From Favolaschia claudopus (Eukaryota > Basidiomycota > Agaricomycetes > Agaricales > Mycenaceae): DNA of 64,000 bases. Within the stretch, counting starts at the first letter, position 1; the number at the start of each line of letters is the position of its first letter. Shown piece by piece: positions 11,822 to 24,920 of this stretch. The notes below the pieces were generated by a model that did not search any database, was not told the DNA's origin, and saw only the letters and a program-made list of their open reading frames with translations. The stretch spans positions 1 through 64,000 of the forward strand of contig JAWWNJ010000177.1 of assembly GCA_037176885.1 (NCBI GenBank), in the 5' to 3' direction. Position numbers and translations under genes: made by a program.

Positions 11822-12451
11822 TTTTGTTTCACCGTACAAATAACACACCTGGGTCTGTATTCTGTGATGAACCTCAGATTCGTCGTTTTGTGTGACGACT
11901 CGCAGAGGAGACGTTATATTATAAAAATGTTATCACCCAAACCTTCCACAATTCAAACCGGCGACACAAGCGCTAGCCGTCCGATCTTGTTGTCACTTTT
12001 CGAAGTAGGGAGTGATTGTGGTTGAGAGCGTCTTGGGTGGGCGATAACAGAGTAGAAAGCTCTCATCCAGGAGGTTGGGGGAGCTGATTCTCAACTTCAC
12101 TCAATTCAGTCAGAACAAAGAAGCGGGAAGCGGGCGTAGCTCTAAGTAAGCCTGACCGTGACTTTGAGAAACAGAGCAGCCAGCATCTTGCGATCTTCTT
12201 GGAGGTTTGATTTGAGACTTTCGAAAACTTCCTTTTACGGACGAAAGCGGTTGTTTGGCAAGGCACCATTCATTCAACAATGTGAATGAAAGTCGTAAAT
12301 TGAAATGCGTCCCTCACAAGTCTTTATAGCCGGAAATGCAGGGAAGAAAAAGGTGATATGCTGTAATATATTTAGCGTTATAAATTCAATGGAAATAAGT
12401 ATGCTTGGCCCAGCCTGTACTCTAAATAGATTCAATACGAAAATCAAGCCG
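11822..12451. other. Convergent 3' intergenic region
   Basis: The spacer lies between the ends of the rightward WW-domain gene and the leftward caspase-fold gene. It is AT-rich with poly(A)-signal-like stretches (for example TTATATTATAAAAATG near 11911 and TGTAATATATTTAGCG near 12361). No gene was recognised. Confidence 0.4.
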
Positions 12452-13770
12452 CTACCACGTCGGCCGATGGAAGAGAGAACGTTTCACCGAGCGGAACGAG
12501 GCTCCAGAACTCTGCCGCACCATCGAAAGTGACCTCTTGGACCGTATCTTGAACCCTCCTCCATTATTCCAACGTTTAATCTGTGCCCAACAAGCAGTCG
12601 GGACGGGATGCGACGCATAACCAAAGGACCAAGTCGGGTATACATCGGTCACAGAAACGTGGGCTATCGATGGGTTGCGGGACCCTCGGTAGTTGTGTTC
12701 GTGCATGGAGAACTCGGTCCCTGCGACCACACCGTGGACAGCGCCGAGACCGATTCGCAGCGTCTTGGAGTCGTGAATGGTTTCCGCCTGATAGTACGCC
12801 TGGTCTGGGGAAAATGGCACTGCATCGAAGACAGGGCGCATTGTGTTTAGGCCAACGAAAACGGGCTTTTGGCTCTCTCCGATTTTAGGCCGGATGTGTT
12901 GAAGCAGACTGACATAGGATGCGCTATGGAGAGGAGTTTCCCGTGCCGTCTCCAGGAACGCCAACGTAAATTTCCCGCCGTCCTTCCCTTCGACAGCTTT
13001 TTCTCCGGGGCTGCAAGCCGCCAGCAGCGTGTATGGCGGATTGACCATGTTGCAGAATCCGCCACCCCGAGGACTGGCTTGCTTACGTGCCGCTGGCCAG
13101 AGACCATCGAGCAGATCGTGCGAAGTGACCACCTTCTCCGAGGGCGTCCATCGAGTACGTCGGCGGTCGCGGATGTTTGAAGGCGACTGGAGAGGTGCGA
13201 AGCACGTGTCGAGGATAACGGCAATGTTGTCGCCTTTTGCATCAGACAACTCCTGAAGCATGGCTTGCAAGGAGCGGTCAGATATCCCGGCGACTCCGCG
13301 GTGGCCAAAGTCGTAGGAGCACAAGACTTCCGCAACGCCTCCGGCGGAGGTTTTGTGGAACCAACCGGTTGGGGCGGCAGCGGTGCTTCCGTGGCCGGCG
13401 AAAAATATTACGATAGCATCGCCACGTTGAATGTTTTCGTTGTGCACGAGATGACGAAGAAAGCTTTGCTCGATGTTATGCTTGGTCGCGTGATTGTCGA
13501 GGAGGACACAGATCTGGTCTTTGGGCACTTTGAGGTCTTTGCGAAGCCACCGCTGAACCTTTTGAGCGTCGTCCACGCAGGACTCCAAGTTCCAGACCTA
13601 GGAGACAAGAGATGCACTTAGAAGACGTCGAACGAAGGAGAAGTAGAGTGCTTACTGCGCCCGATTTATACTTGTCGATGCCGATGACGAGCCCAAAGAC
13701 ACGAATCGTTGGTTGCTTGAACGTCTATCAGTCTCCTGCTGCGCGAACATACACGACAGCGAACCTCCAT
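12452..13770 (-). CDS. Caspase-fold peptidase (C14 family)
   Basis: The caspase/metacaspase fold is readable: VFGLVIGIDKY (first strand), WNLESCVDDAQKVQRWL, the histidine motif IVIFFAGHGS, and the cysteine motif IAVILDTCFAP, followed by YTLLAACSPGEKAVEG and a C-terminal half of about 180 residues. His and Cys form the expected dyad. The cysteine sits in DTCFA rather than the DCCHS or DSCHS of typical type I metacaspases, and there is no Pro/Gln-rich prodomain. An intron just after KYKSGA joins a short N-terminal exon. ATG 13770 with a 39-base intron (MEVRCR joined to QPTIRVFG) is my best start, but that first exon is tentative. About 400 residues. Mushrooms carry many such genes; substrates are mostly unknown. 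Confidence 0.82.
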
Positions 13771-15160
13771 TATTTTCTGGGGGGTGAGAAGTACAGTCGA
13801 GAGAATGTAAGAGTGTTTGACGGGCCTGGCAGTTTTAAACTACTGGTGGGACTTCAAGGTCCCCTGGTAGCTCGTAATTTCATATCATGAGGGATTACCG
13901 CCTCATCGATCGCTTCCGGAGCCACTGCGGTCCGAGTTATTCAGAGGTTGCGAAGTGGATTCTTCGGCGCTCAGGGATCGGAATCTGGCGCAACCTTGAA
14001 AGATAAGGGCTTGTCAACGTCAATTCTCTCCAGATATTCCAAACATACCGAATCGCAAAAATCAAGCACTAGCCGCTGACCATTTCAAACGATAGATAGA
14101 AACGAGGCGTCCACGTTGAGCCTGATAGCAACACGCGCTGAGGTGTTTATGACGCATGCTTGTGGCCATAGGTTTCGATTGGACTCAGTGGGAGAAGCAG
14201 AGCGAATTTCGAGCAGGGAAGACAAAAGAGGGAACAGAGACCGAGGACCCCATCACTGCCATCTGCGCAATTACTCGAAATACGGTCTCATGCTCTCGAC
14301 TCTCGAGGCGGTGGGCTGGCATGAATTGAGTCCATTAGCCTCAGGACCTCACACAAACAGCATTCCACAACGGAACACACATCAACGTCGTGTTGGTCCA
14401 GATTTGATCTTGTTTATGGATGCTGCAAGAGGGAGAAAGCCTAATTCGAATGGTGGAAATAAATTGGACGTTGGGAAGGAAATGAACCTTCTTCATGCGG
14501 TGAAACAGAGGAGGATCCGAAAGTTTGTTTTTGTTCCAAGTCAAGTATGCGTTTTGAGTGATGCTGCTCTGGCACGATGAATCGATGACGCTCCCGTTAA
14601 TTTGCACCGGGTTCAAATTGAACATGTTACTGAGCAGGATTGAGGTGGCTAAGACTTGAAGCTTGAAGCACGGATAAATCGAGTCCGTAGCACATCTCTT
14701 CCCGCGAATGTCTTCAAGAATCTACCGCGATTATTGGTTGTGATACGGGTACTGGAACCTCGATAAGCGGACGCAGTGGTATTCAGGAGTCAACCTCGGA
14801 AGATCTAGTGAGATTTGAAGCATGGTAAAGACGGTGCGAGGGCCGGAAAGTCGAGACGGTCCTTGAGCCATATACTGGCTTTCCCATTATCAAATCACCG
14901 TCTTTCTCTCGGGTGGATGGTGACGGTCTTGACTCTCGGAATGCAATCTCTTCAGTTAATCAGTGCTATTGCGCCGATAGTCCGCAGCAGGATTCCAAAG
15001 CACCGCCAGATATAACGCGAGGGAATGGGTCTACTTAAGCAGAGGAACGTGTGGCTGTGCAACAAATGATCTTGACAATAATTTAGACAATAAATTGAAG
15101 ACAAGAGAAACTAAGTACAGGCGTAAGTAATTCACGTTTGAAGCTGAAGGGTACACTAGG
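13771..15160. other. 1.4-kb intergenic region
   Basis: The region holds the upstream flank of the caspase-fold gene and the 3' flank of the first Zn2Cys6 regulator. A 154-codon open stretch at 14116-14580 on the plus strand has no recognisable motif and no clear gene context. No repeat or RNA was identified. Confidence 0.4.
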
Positions 15161-17509
15161 TCAAGGTACAGGAACCGTAGAGGAAGGAAGAGTGTCCGAA
15201 TTAAGATTCTCGAGAAAAGACGACCAGAATGCATCGTCCATGAACAGATCCGTGCTGCTAGCCATGCTATCGACAAGTTCCTGATAACTTGGAGGGTTGA
15301 GGTATCCTTCAGTCTCAGCAAACTTGGCGCAGGGGTAAGGATACAGCGGTACGCCCGGCATCATGCACATATTCGACGGAATCGTTCCATCCCAAGGACC
15401 GTCCTTGGGCTTGCGCTGTTCCCAAGCAGTCATCAACGCACCGAGGACATGTCCGCACCGAGCGGCAGCATGGTCGGGTGCAAGGGCAATTTTGTTGAGC
15501 AGCTCCATAGACATACTCTGCAACCGCTCGCTCGCACCGCCCAGGTAGGATTTTCCCATTTGAACGAGCGAGAAATTCGAGACGAAGATCCAGACGGCGG
15601 AAAATGTGACCATGGCGAATATATTGTCCGGCGCTGTGCTCAGCAGCGTCGAATCTGTTACCCCGAGAAACGTACTGAGGACAGTCTCGGCGCTGGTGAG
15701 CGCGGGATAGCCCCAGAAAAAGGTCAGAGATTGGCCCTTGATTTGCGCCGAGAACCATTGCTGTTGCGGTCTGTCCCGTTCGTAGACGGTTCGAAGTTCG
15801 CGTAGGGCGTGGTGATTCACCAGCAAGCGGCATGCGTGGAGTTGGAGAATGAGCATTTGCGAGTAAAATTTGTCGTAGTCTGTGATAGCTGAGGGGCAAT
15901 CAGCTGTCAGGCTGGTAGGTGGGAGGTGGGTTTCTTACAAGGCAAAGGCGTGATGAGTCGACTGAGACCTTCGAGTAAGTGAAGGGAGGAGTTTATCTTT
16001 TCAAAGAAAGCCTCGAGATCATCGAAACTGCTGACCCGAAGCTTCAGCGCGGTTTCACTGATATCCCAAAGTTTCGCGTTGAGGCCGAGACGAATGTCGC
16101 GTACGGCAGAAAGCGAAAAGTCGGCCATGGCAGAAAGATTGATGATCTCATGGTCGGCCTGCGAAATTGAGAGACTGGGAATCGACCAGTGCCGAGACAC
16201 AGCCTAAGCTATCAAGTCAGTTATATCAATCGTCGCAAGCGAATGAACGTACATCGACTCGGATACTGAAAGCTGCATCCACTGTAAGCAGCGGCGATCA
16301 GTACAACTAGAAATTGAAGCAGATTTAACCACTCACCAGACGCCACCGGCGTATCGAGTTGATGAGTTCCGTCTGCTTCTCCGTGCTCGAAACCAATCCC
16401 AGCTTATCCTGTCGTATAACGGCGGCATGCCTGGATTCGTCCTGAAGGTGTAGGTTCATGGCCATGCTGACAGCCGAGGCGATCAACAGTCGCCCATCTC
16501 GCGTCTCGGCACCCGTCCCACATATCGGAGACCATACAGAGAGTATGAGAAGGGCTTGAATCGACTCGAGGGACGGTTGAGGATTGAATATCTCACGAAG
16601 GAACACGTCTTCGGTGAGCTTTTGTAGTCGCGGTGCAACGGCGGATCGTGATGCGGGAGGGAGATGTCGTGAGGCAATGGTACAACGAGCGATGTCCAGC
16701 AATGAGTTTGATGTTTCTAGAGGTGTTGGTTGGACACACAACCATGGTGCATATCGACTCTCAAATCTAAATACCGAGTTTTAGCACAAAACTTGTGGGG
16801 AAAGCAGGAAAAGGGTTCGGAAACTTGAAGGGTGGCAGGAAACAAGCACCCAAGTCTTCTAACCACCTCTTTTGCGGACAAACAATGGAACTAAGACTCA
16901 CATTTCCAACAGAGAAGTGATTTCCGCAGAACTAAGTATATCCGAGAGCTTTTCAGCGCTGGGAAGCACCCTAGCAGCCGCATCGGTGCGCGGGCATCTG
17001 ATAAGCTCCTGAATTGCAAGCATTGGAGTGGCCGTCCAGTCAAGCCGCGATATGGACCCCCAGATCGGCGTCGCTGCGGTCGGGACCAAGTCCTCCGGAC
17101 GCATTCCAAACGAACCTGTTATATGTGGAACATTGGCTGCAGCAGGCACCGAGCTCGGTCCTTCCTCCACATTCGGCCGCGACGAAGCGACCGTCGCCAA
17201 AGTCGTCAACCCAGCATTGTTGCTACTTTGCAAAGGCGACACCACCGTGGGCGATGAAGATGAAGCCGGCGGTGAGGACTGTACTATCGTTCGAGGCGAG
17301 AAGTGAATGAGCTCGGAAGTCTCGAAGGAGCATTGGATGTCGAGCGTTTTGCAGCGATGGCAGCGAATGACGACGGGCGCTCCGGCGACGGCGCGCACGT
17401 CGACGGGGATGATTTCGCATCGAGATTTCTGGCGTCTGCAGCTAGCGCATGCTTGACTGGCCTTGGTGCGTTTGGTGGGAGGAGTGTCGCCTGATGCGGC
17501 TCTCTTCAT
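15161..17509 (-). CDS. Zn2Cys6 transcription factor, copy 1 of tandem pair
   Basis: A fungal binuclear zinc-cluster regulator. After MKRAASGDTPPTKRTKASQ the cluster reads CASCRRQKSRCE, a long loop (IIPVDVRAVAGAPVVI), then CHRCKTLDIQCSFE, giving six cysteines. A Ser/Pro-rich linker follows, then the regulatory region, spread over several exons: WGSISRLDWTATPMLAIQEL, LTEDVFLREIFNPQPSLES, QALLILSVWSPICGTGAETR and MAMNLHLQDESRHAA. The last exon carries ALRELRTVYERDRPQQQW, STAPDNIFAMVTFSAVWIFV and PDHAAARCGHVLGALMTAWE, ending FLENLNSDTLPSSTVPVP at 15161. It aligns segment by segment with the next gene, 191 bases upstream on the same strand, so the two are tandem duplicates. Targets are unknown. 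The gap between the third and fourth cysteines is longer than in copy 2. Confidence 0.88.
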
Positions 17510-17700
17510 GGCCGTTTAGTTATAGGCGGTTGAGCCGGCGGTAAGCCCGAGTCATCCGGAACAGCCGGATATGTGTTTTGTCCAGACTTATGGAAACAAT
17601 TGCTGGGAAAGTTCGTTGATTAAGGTGTATGGGATGCGATGAGAGAGCCATTAAGAATTACTTGGAGTATGCGTAACTACTTTTAATACAGGATATAGGC

Positions 17701-19883
17701 CTACAACAACGTCGACCCAGAAGTCTGAGCAACAAAAACATCCGAATCCAAATTCTCTAAGAACGCCGTCCAAAACGCATCGTCCATGAACAAATCAGAG
17801 GTATCTGAAACGACCGGCGCAGAGGCCTCTTGGACCTTATGACACGGCGGCGGGCTCAACAACAACTCCTCCTTCCCTGCCAGAGCCGGATTCGAGATCG
17901 GCTGGAAACTCGCATACGAGATGTCCAATATACCGCGCTCATCATCGACAGGTGCGTCTACATCCAACTTCTGCTGCCGCTGCTGCTGCTGCCACGCACT
18001 CATCAGCGCACTGAGAACGTGCCCGCACCGCGCAGCAGCATGGTCCGGCGAATGAGCGACTTGATGCAGCCGTTGTATCGCCATATTCTGTAAAAGCTCG
18101 CTCGCGCCGCCAAGCTTACTCCCCCCGAGCTGCTGCACGGAGAAATTGCTGACGAAGATCCAGGTGGATGCGAAGCCAATCATCCCGAACAAGCTGTCGG
18201 GTGCAGTGCTTAGAAGCGCTAGGTCGGACGCCGCGAGGAACGCTGTCAGGACGTTTTCCGCCGCGGTGAGGGCCATGCGTCCCCAGAAGAGGGAGACGCG
18301 GTGCCCGCCCGCTGTCGCATCGGACCAACGCGCTTCGGGTCTGTCGCGTTCGTAGAGGGTCCGTGTTTCGCGGAGAGCGTGATCTAAAATTGACTGAGGG
18401 CTTTGGTCTTTGCAGCTTGAAACGACGCACGTATCACAAGGAGCCGACAATTATGGTACTTCATGAGAAGCATCTGCGAATAAAATGTGTCTTTCGGCGA
18501 GGTGACTGAAAGAAAAATGAGATCGCCGGATGAATCGAGGGAGGTAGTTAACCTACCAGGGATGGGGGGCGTGAACTGTCTGACCAGACTCTCAAGTGCA
18601 TAAAGCGACTCGTTGATCTGTTCAAAAAATTGTCCGAGACGGTCCACATGTTCCAATGTCAATTTCAGCGCTGTTTCTGTCATTGAAAACATTCTTGCAA
18701 ACAATCCCAGTCGCATGTCTCGTATCACCGCGAGACTGGAGTCGGGAGATGACGAGAAGTTGACCATTTCCTGATCCAGCGGCGAAAAATGAGAGAGCGG
18801 ATCGCGCCCTGTCCCGAGACACAATATGGACTCGGAGATGGCGAGATGCATCCACTGTGAAGTTTCATCAGAGTGCGAACTCATTTGAGGAAGATGAGAT
18901 TCTCACCAGCCGCCATCTTAGAATACAGTCACTGAGTTTCGCTTGCTGAGCAGGGGACAGCAGCTCCCTCTGAGCACGCAGACTGGAGGCGCGTTTGGAA
19001 GCAGTTTGAATATGAAGGTTCATGGCTGCGCTGACAGTCGAACCAATGAGCAGTCGCGCATCGCGAACTTTGGCGCCGAAGCCGCATATCGGCGTCCACA
19101 CCGAGAGTATGAGTAATGCGCGGAGAGAGTCGAGAGATGGTTGGGGATTGAATATCTCCTGGTGAAAGACGTCCTCGGTAAGTTTCTGTAGGCGGGTAGC
19201 GGCTTCCGATCTTGCTGCAGGAGCCAGGTGCCGTGAGGCGATAGTGCATCTAACTATGTCCAGGAACGAGCCCGAGATTTCCAAAGTCCCTGGCTGGGCA
19301 CATAGCCAAGGCGTATATCGCGATTCGAAGCTGCAGCCGAGTCAGTTTTAGAATTACATTCTTTTGAAAATATGCTTACATACATTTCCAAAAGCGATGT
19401 TATCTCGGGGGGATTCAATATATCGGACAGTTGGCCACCGCTTGGGACTGGGACGTCCTGTTCACAACGAGGACACCTTACCATATCTCGGATAGCCAAT
19501 ATTGGGGCAGTCGTCCAATTGATACGAGAAATTGATCCCCAGCTCGGAGCCGTAGTTGTTGGAACGTCTACAACCGTGTCCTCTACACTAGGACGAGAAG
19601 ACGCGACTGAGGCCAAGGTGTTCAGACTATCAACGGAATCCGACCGAGTCGAAGGTGGATTGGGTGCAACCACGGTAGGAGGTATAACCAAAGGTACTGG
19701 GATGAGATTGGGGTTGTCGAACGAGCATTCGACGTTGAGAACGCTGCATCGATGACACCGAATCGTCGATGCTGATTCGAGTATCTCACATCGAGATTTT
19801 TGGCGACGACAAGATACACAGGCTTGGCTGCTTTTAGACCTCTTGTTGGGAAGGCTTTGCGAAGATTCCAGGACCCGTTTCAT
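17701..19883 (-). CDS. Zn2Cys6 transcription factor, copy 2 of tandem pair
   Basis: Paralogue of the gene at 15161. From ATG 19883: MKRVLESSQSLPNKRSKSSQ, then the zinc cluster CVSCRRQKSRCEILESAST, IRCHRCSVLNVECSFD with a shorter central loop than copy 1. The middle and C-terminal parts match copy 1: WGSISRINWTTAPILAIRDM, LTEDVFHQEIFNPQPSLDS, RALLILSVWTPICGFGAKVR, LRETRTLYERDRPEARW, STAPDSLFGMIGFASTWIFV and PDHAAARCGHVLSALMSAW, then a Gln-rich QQQQRQQK tract and the end FLENLDSD at about 17735. The stop is at 17701. Exon boundaries fall at matching places in both copies. It is divergent, across 1.6 kb, from the GDP-mannose dehydratase gene. Regulatory targets are unknown. Confidence 0.88.
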
Positions 19884-21468
19884 GGTGAAAAAGCGAGTTA
19901 ACGAGTGTCCAGCGCGGTGACCACATTGGTCGGAAGGTGGTCGGAAGCAAGCCGAGCGTTCGTCATGCCCCGCCTAGCCGTCCGGGAATTTTGCCGATTT
20001 TGGCCTCAAATAGCCACTCGATTCGGACAATTTCCCGTCAAAAAGTTACTTTTCGGCGTTCGCGAAAGCTGCCGAATGATAAGATCTCTGATTTCGTCGG
20101 ATTTCTCCTCATCTCAGCCCAAAAAGTTTTCAAAGAGACATTTTTAGACAAAATTAGGGCGGTCTGAAAAAGCCACTTTCCGACTCGAAGCCACCTTTTC
20201 GGGCAGGACTTATACCAAATCCCCGGTTTGTTGTTGTCTCCTTCTTGCCTGGTTCCTCGCCGCCCGGATTCGGCCAAAACCCTCTATCTCAGGCAGCCAG
20301 TATTGACATTGACGACGACGACAACAACATTGAAAGGCTCAGAAAGCACGAAGCTACGAAGAATGACTCGCCACAATCTGAACGAGCGAATCGCGATGAC
20401 TCAAGTTTCTGGCAATGGCCAGCCTCCAGGTCTCTACAATTGAATGTCACGAAACTGCTGGACTTACGGACTGGATCATCTCCCTGGAGCAGAGGATATC
20501 GAAGCAATCACCTCAATGGTTCAAAGGTTTCCTGACTAAGAGCAAAAGTCTTACTGTAGCCGTCGAAGATGGGCTGGGTTGCTGGAAAATCTCAAGATCT
20601 CAGCTAGATATGCGGTCACCAGTGGTCAAGAGTGGTCAAGGAATGAAGCTAGGCTACAGTACTCTGCTTGGATTCTTTGATCTCGATTTAAAATCTTAAA
20701 GGCTTTTTGTGTTGGTGTACTCTGAGCTACTCAACTCAGGCTCCTCTGATGGATTTATCCATCACATGGAAACAGGAGCATTGCTCTCGTCAAGTTGCCA
20801 TAGAACGGCTCCCTTGAAAGTTGCACCGTCCTCAATCCATATATATCTTGGAAAAGACCTCTCTCCCCGTCACTCGGACTTGTCTCTAGTCATCTATGGT
20901 CTCTGCCCGCATTTGTGCCACTCACTCTCCCGCGTGTTTCAACGGAGAAACCGTGGCCAGGAACGGACGCCTTCGAATGTGGCATTTCTGTTCTTCAGCG
21001 GGGAAGATGGAACTTATCGTGATAGATATCGAGATATCTTTCAAAGAGGCAAATTAACCTGTCAAGCTTCAAGGCTTTTCCACTTTTACCGATTCAACCA
21101 GTGCTTGTTGTCAACTGCTTTTTCCCAGCGTGTTAGCATAGGGCCCGACTTCTGGTGTTGCTCTCTCTCTTGTCTCTTGATACACTGTTCTTGGTCCGGC
21201 CTTCAACGTGCAACTGGCTGCGGAGATGGATCATGATGGCGAACGGCCTTCTCCCCGTCTTTTTTTCCTTCTTTAAAGCGCGTGTTCGGAGTGTGGTCAG
21301 ACACGTTTAGATACTGCACGATATTGCGAGGTGCATTATTACAGTATAATCCGCAAAAGAAAGAAAATTGGAATAGAATCACGTAACGTAACCATAAGCC
21401 AAAACATCGCGTCAATAAATCAATTTGAGTACTTCTTCCTTCCTTACCACCACCATCTCTCGACATCC
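19884..21468. other. 1.6-kb divergent intergenic region
   Basis: The region holds the promoters of the leftward zinc-cluster gene and of the rightward GDP-mannose dehydratase. Its first 330 bases look repeat-derived (described separately). A perfect direct repeat AGTGGTCAAG AGTGGTCAAG lies near 20622. Open stretches here are short and carry no motif I recognise. Confidence 0.45.
19925..20215. repeat. Possible short repeat element or MITE-like block
   Basis: The block begins with a duplicated GGTCGGAAG (near 19928-19948) and ends with CCACTTTCCGACTCGAAGCC and ACCTTTTCGGGC, which read in reverse as imperfect copies of the opening CGGAAGGTGG. The interior (GCCGATTTTGGCCTCAAATAG and similar) is compositionally unlike both flanks and has no coding potential. 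Inverted ends and about 290 bases in length would suit a small non-autonomous transposon. No clean target-site duplication was found. Confidence 0.3.
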
Positions 21469-22903
21469 ATGGCCCTCAACTTGCTCAAGGATCTCCCCAG
21501 TCCCGAAGAATACTACAAGCGCAAAGTTGCGCTGATATCAGGTTTGGCGGGGTTCGATCTCTACTGAAAACGCCGTGCTCACCAACGCGTAGGTATCACT
21601 GGACAAGATGGGTCGTATCTGTGAGTTTGGGACGTTTTCGCTGTCTCGCCTAGTGTATAACTCATCCAACAGCACGGAGCTGCTGCTTTCGAAGGGATAT
21701 CAGGTCCACGGAATCATTCGTCGTTCATCCAGCTTCAATACTGGTCGTCTGCACCATCTGTACGAAGATCAGCATGAGCGTACGATCTCCTCTTCATCAC
21801 TCCCTCATTCTCTAATATATTCCCTCTCGATCAGGCCCAGGCAAATTCAAGCTGCACTACGGCGATCTGAGCGACAGCACCAACCTCGTCTATATCATCG
21901 CCCAAGTCCAGCCTACGGAGATCTACAACCTCGGCGCACAATCGCACGTCAAAGTATCTTTTGAAATGGCCGAATACACCGGCGATGTCGATGGACTGGG
22001 CACGCTTCGTCTTCTCGACGCTGTACGCACATGTGGACTCGAAAAGCACGTACGCTTCTATCAAGCCTCGACGTCCGAGCTATACGGCAAAGTCGTCGAA
22101 ACGCCACAAAGCGAAACGACCCCCTTCTATCCTCGTTCCCCCTACGGCTGCGCAAAACTCTATGCATACTGGATTGTTGTCAACTACCGCGAGGCGTATG
22201 GGATGTATGCGTGCAATGGTATCTTGTTCAACCACGAGAGCCCTCGCCGTGGGCGAACATTCGTAACGAGAAAGATTTCGCGTGCGGCTGCGGATATCTC
22301 GCTGGGGAAGCAGGCCTGCCTCTATCTAGGGAACATAGACGCCAAGCGTGATTGGGGACACGGTACGCACTTACTTTCGTTCGTCTTTTATCACGCACTC
22401 TGATTGACCCGCTTCTCTGCCAGCGCGCGACTATGTTGAGGGCATGTGGCTCATGCTGCAGCAGCCTAAACCCGAAGACTTTGTTCTGGCGACCGGCGAA
22501 ACGCATCCCGTGCGCGAGTTTGTCAACTTGTCCTTCAAGACGCTCGGTATGGAACTCAAGTACCCACCTCGTCTCTTTCATTCACATGTTGCTGTGACTG
22601 ATACATACCTCAGATGGTCTGGCTCCGGTGTCGATGAGGAGGCCACCGACGTCAAGACAGGCAAGGTTGTAGTCAAAGTCGACCCTCAATACTTCCGCCC
22701 GGCTGAGGTTGAGTACGTGCCTACGTGTTGAGCTTGGAACACCTGTCCTGATGAAACTTGTTTCCAGTCTCCTGTTGGGAACACCCGCCAAGGCAGAGCG
22801 TGTACTTGGATGGAAACGCAAAGTCGATTTCCCCTCTCTAGTCAAGGAGATGGTGGAGGCTGACCTTCAGGCGTCGAAGAGCATGATTGAGAACCAGAAT
22901 TGA
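21469..22903 (+). CDS. GMD: GDP-mannose 4,6-dehydratase
   Basis: This enzyme converts GDP-mannose to GDP-4-keto-6-deoxymannose, the first step to GDP-L-fucose, in the cytosol. ATG 21469 gives [19 protein letters not shown]. The NAD(P)-binding glycine motif is split over short exons ([15 protein letters not shown]), then [53 protein letters not shown], the catalytic TSELYG, and the YxxxK pair in [20 protein letters not shown], followed by NHESPRRG and [11 protein letters not shown]. This is an extended short-chain dehydrogenase of about 375 residues, the normal family length, ending MIENQN at 22903. At least five introns. It converges on the GDP-fucose synthase gene 377 bases away, so both enzymes of the pathway are linked. 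Confidence 0.95.
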
Positions 22904-23280
22904 TTCGCGGGACGGCATGGGCAGGTTAATTAGATACGCATTATTCTTTCGGACGGCATTGTTAAAAGTAACGCATTGACTCGAATTAGGACGGTGTAGG
23001 ATGTAAAAGCTTGTGGAATCCTATACCATTGTAATGTCAAGGACGTTTGAAGTATACCGATCTTGGAGACAGATACGCTGATCTGTTTCTGCGACGTACT
23101 CTCGAATCGACCGTTCTCGTTGCGATGGTATGTATGATATGGTTGGCGAAAATTGGCTAGACACTACGCCAGCAATAGCAGGATCTTCATAGAAGTATTG
23201 GTGAGATCTCGACAGCTATTCATTCGTTCGTATCCGTGCAGTTTGTACAAATCTTCTATCGTTGCTTCTCTTCTACCTCT
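22904..23280. other. Convergent 3' flank between the two GDP-fucose genes
   Basis: Only 3' untranslated sequence of the two converging genes is expected here. No gene, repeat or RNA was recognised. Confidence 0.45.
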
Positions 23281-24743
<1,463 letters not shown>

Positions 24744-24920
24744 TACCACTCAGATAGCGAGAAACAGAAGCGGTGATAAAAGTAGAGGACAAGATACGTT
24801 TGGTTAGCTAATGGCGGTACCGCGCCGGCTATATCAGCCGCACTCATCTCTTCCTCTCCCTTCATCTCCTTGCTCGCTTGTGACGCTCTTCCGCTCGTTG
24901 CTTATAGGATATCTGTATCT

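Noticed and set aside
14116..14580. A 154-codon open stretch in the 1.4-kb gap
   Set aside because: No recognisable motif, no splice context and weak coding composition; not called as a gene.
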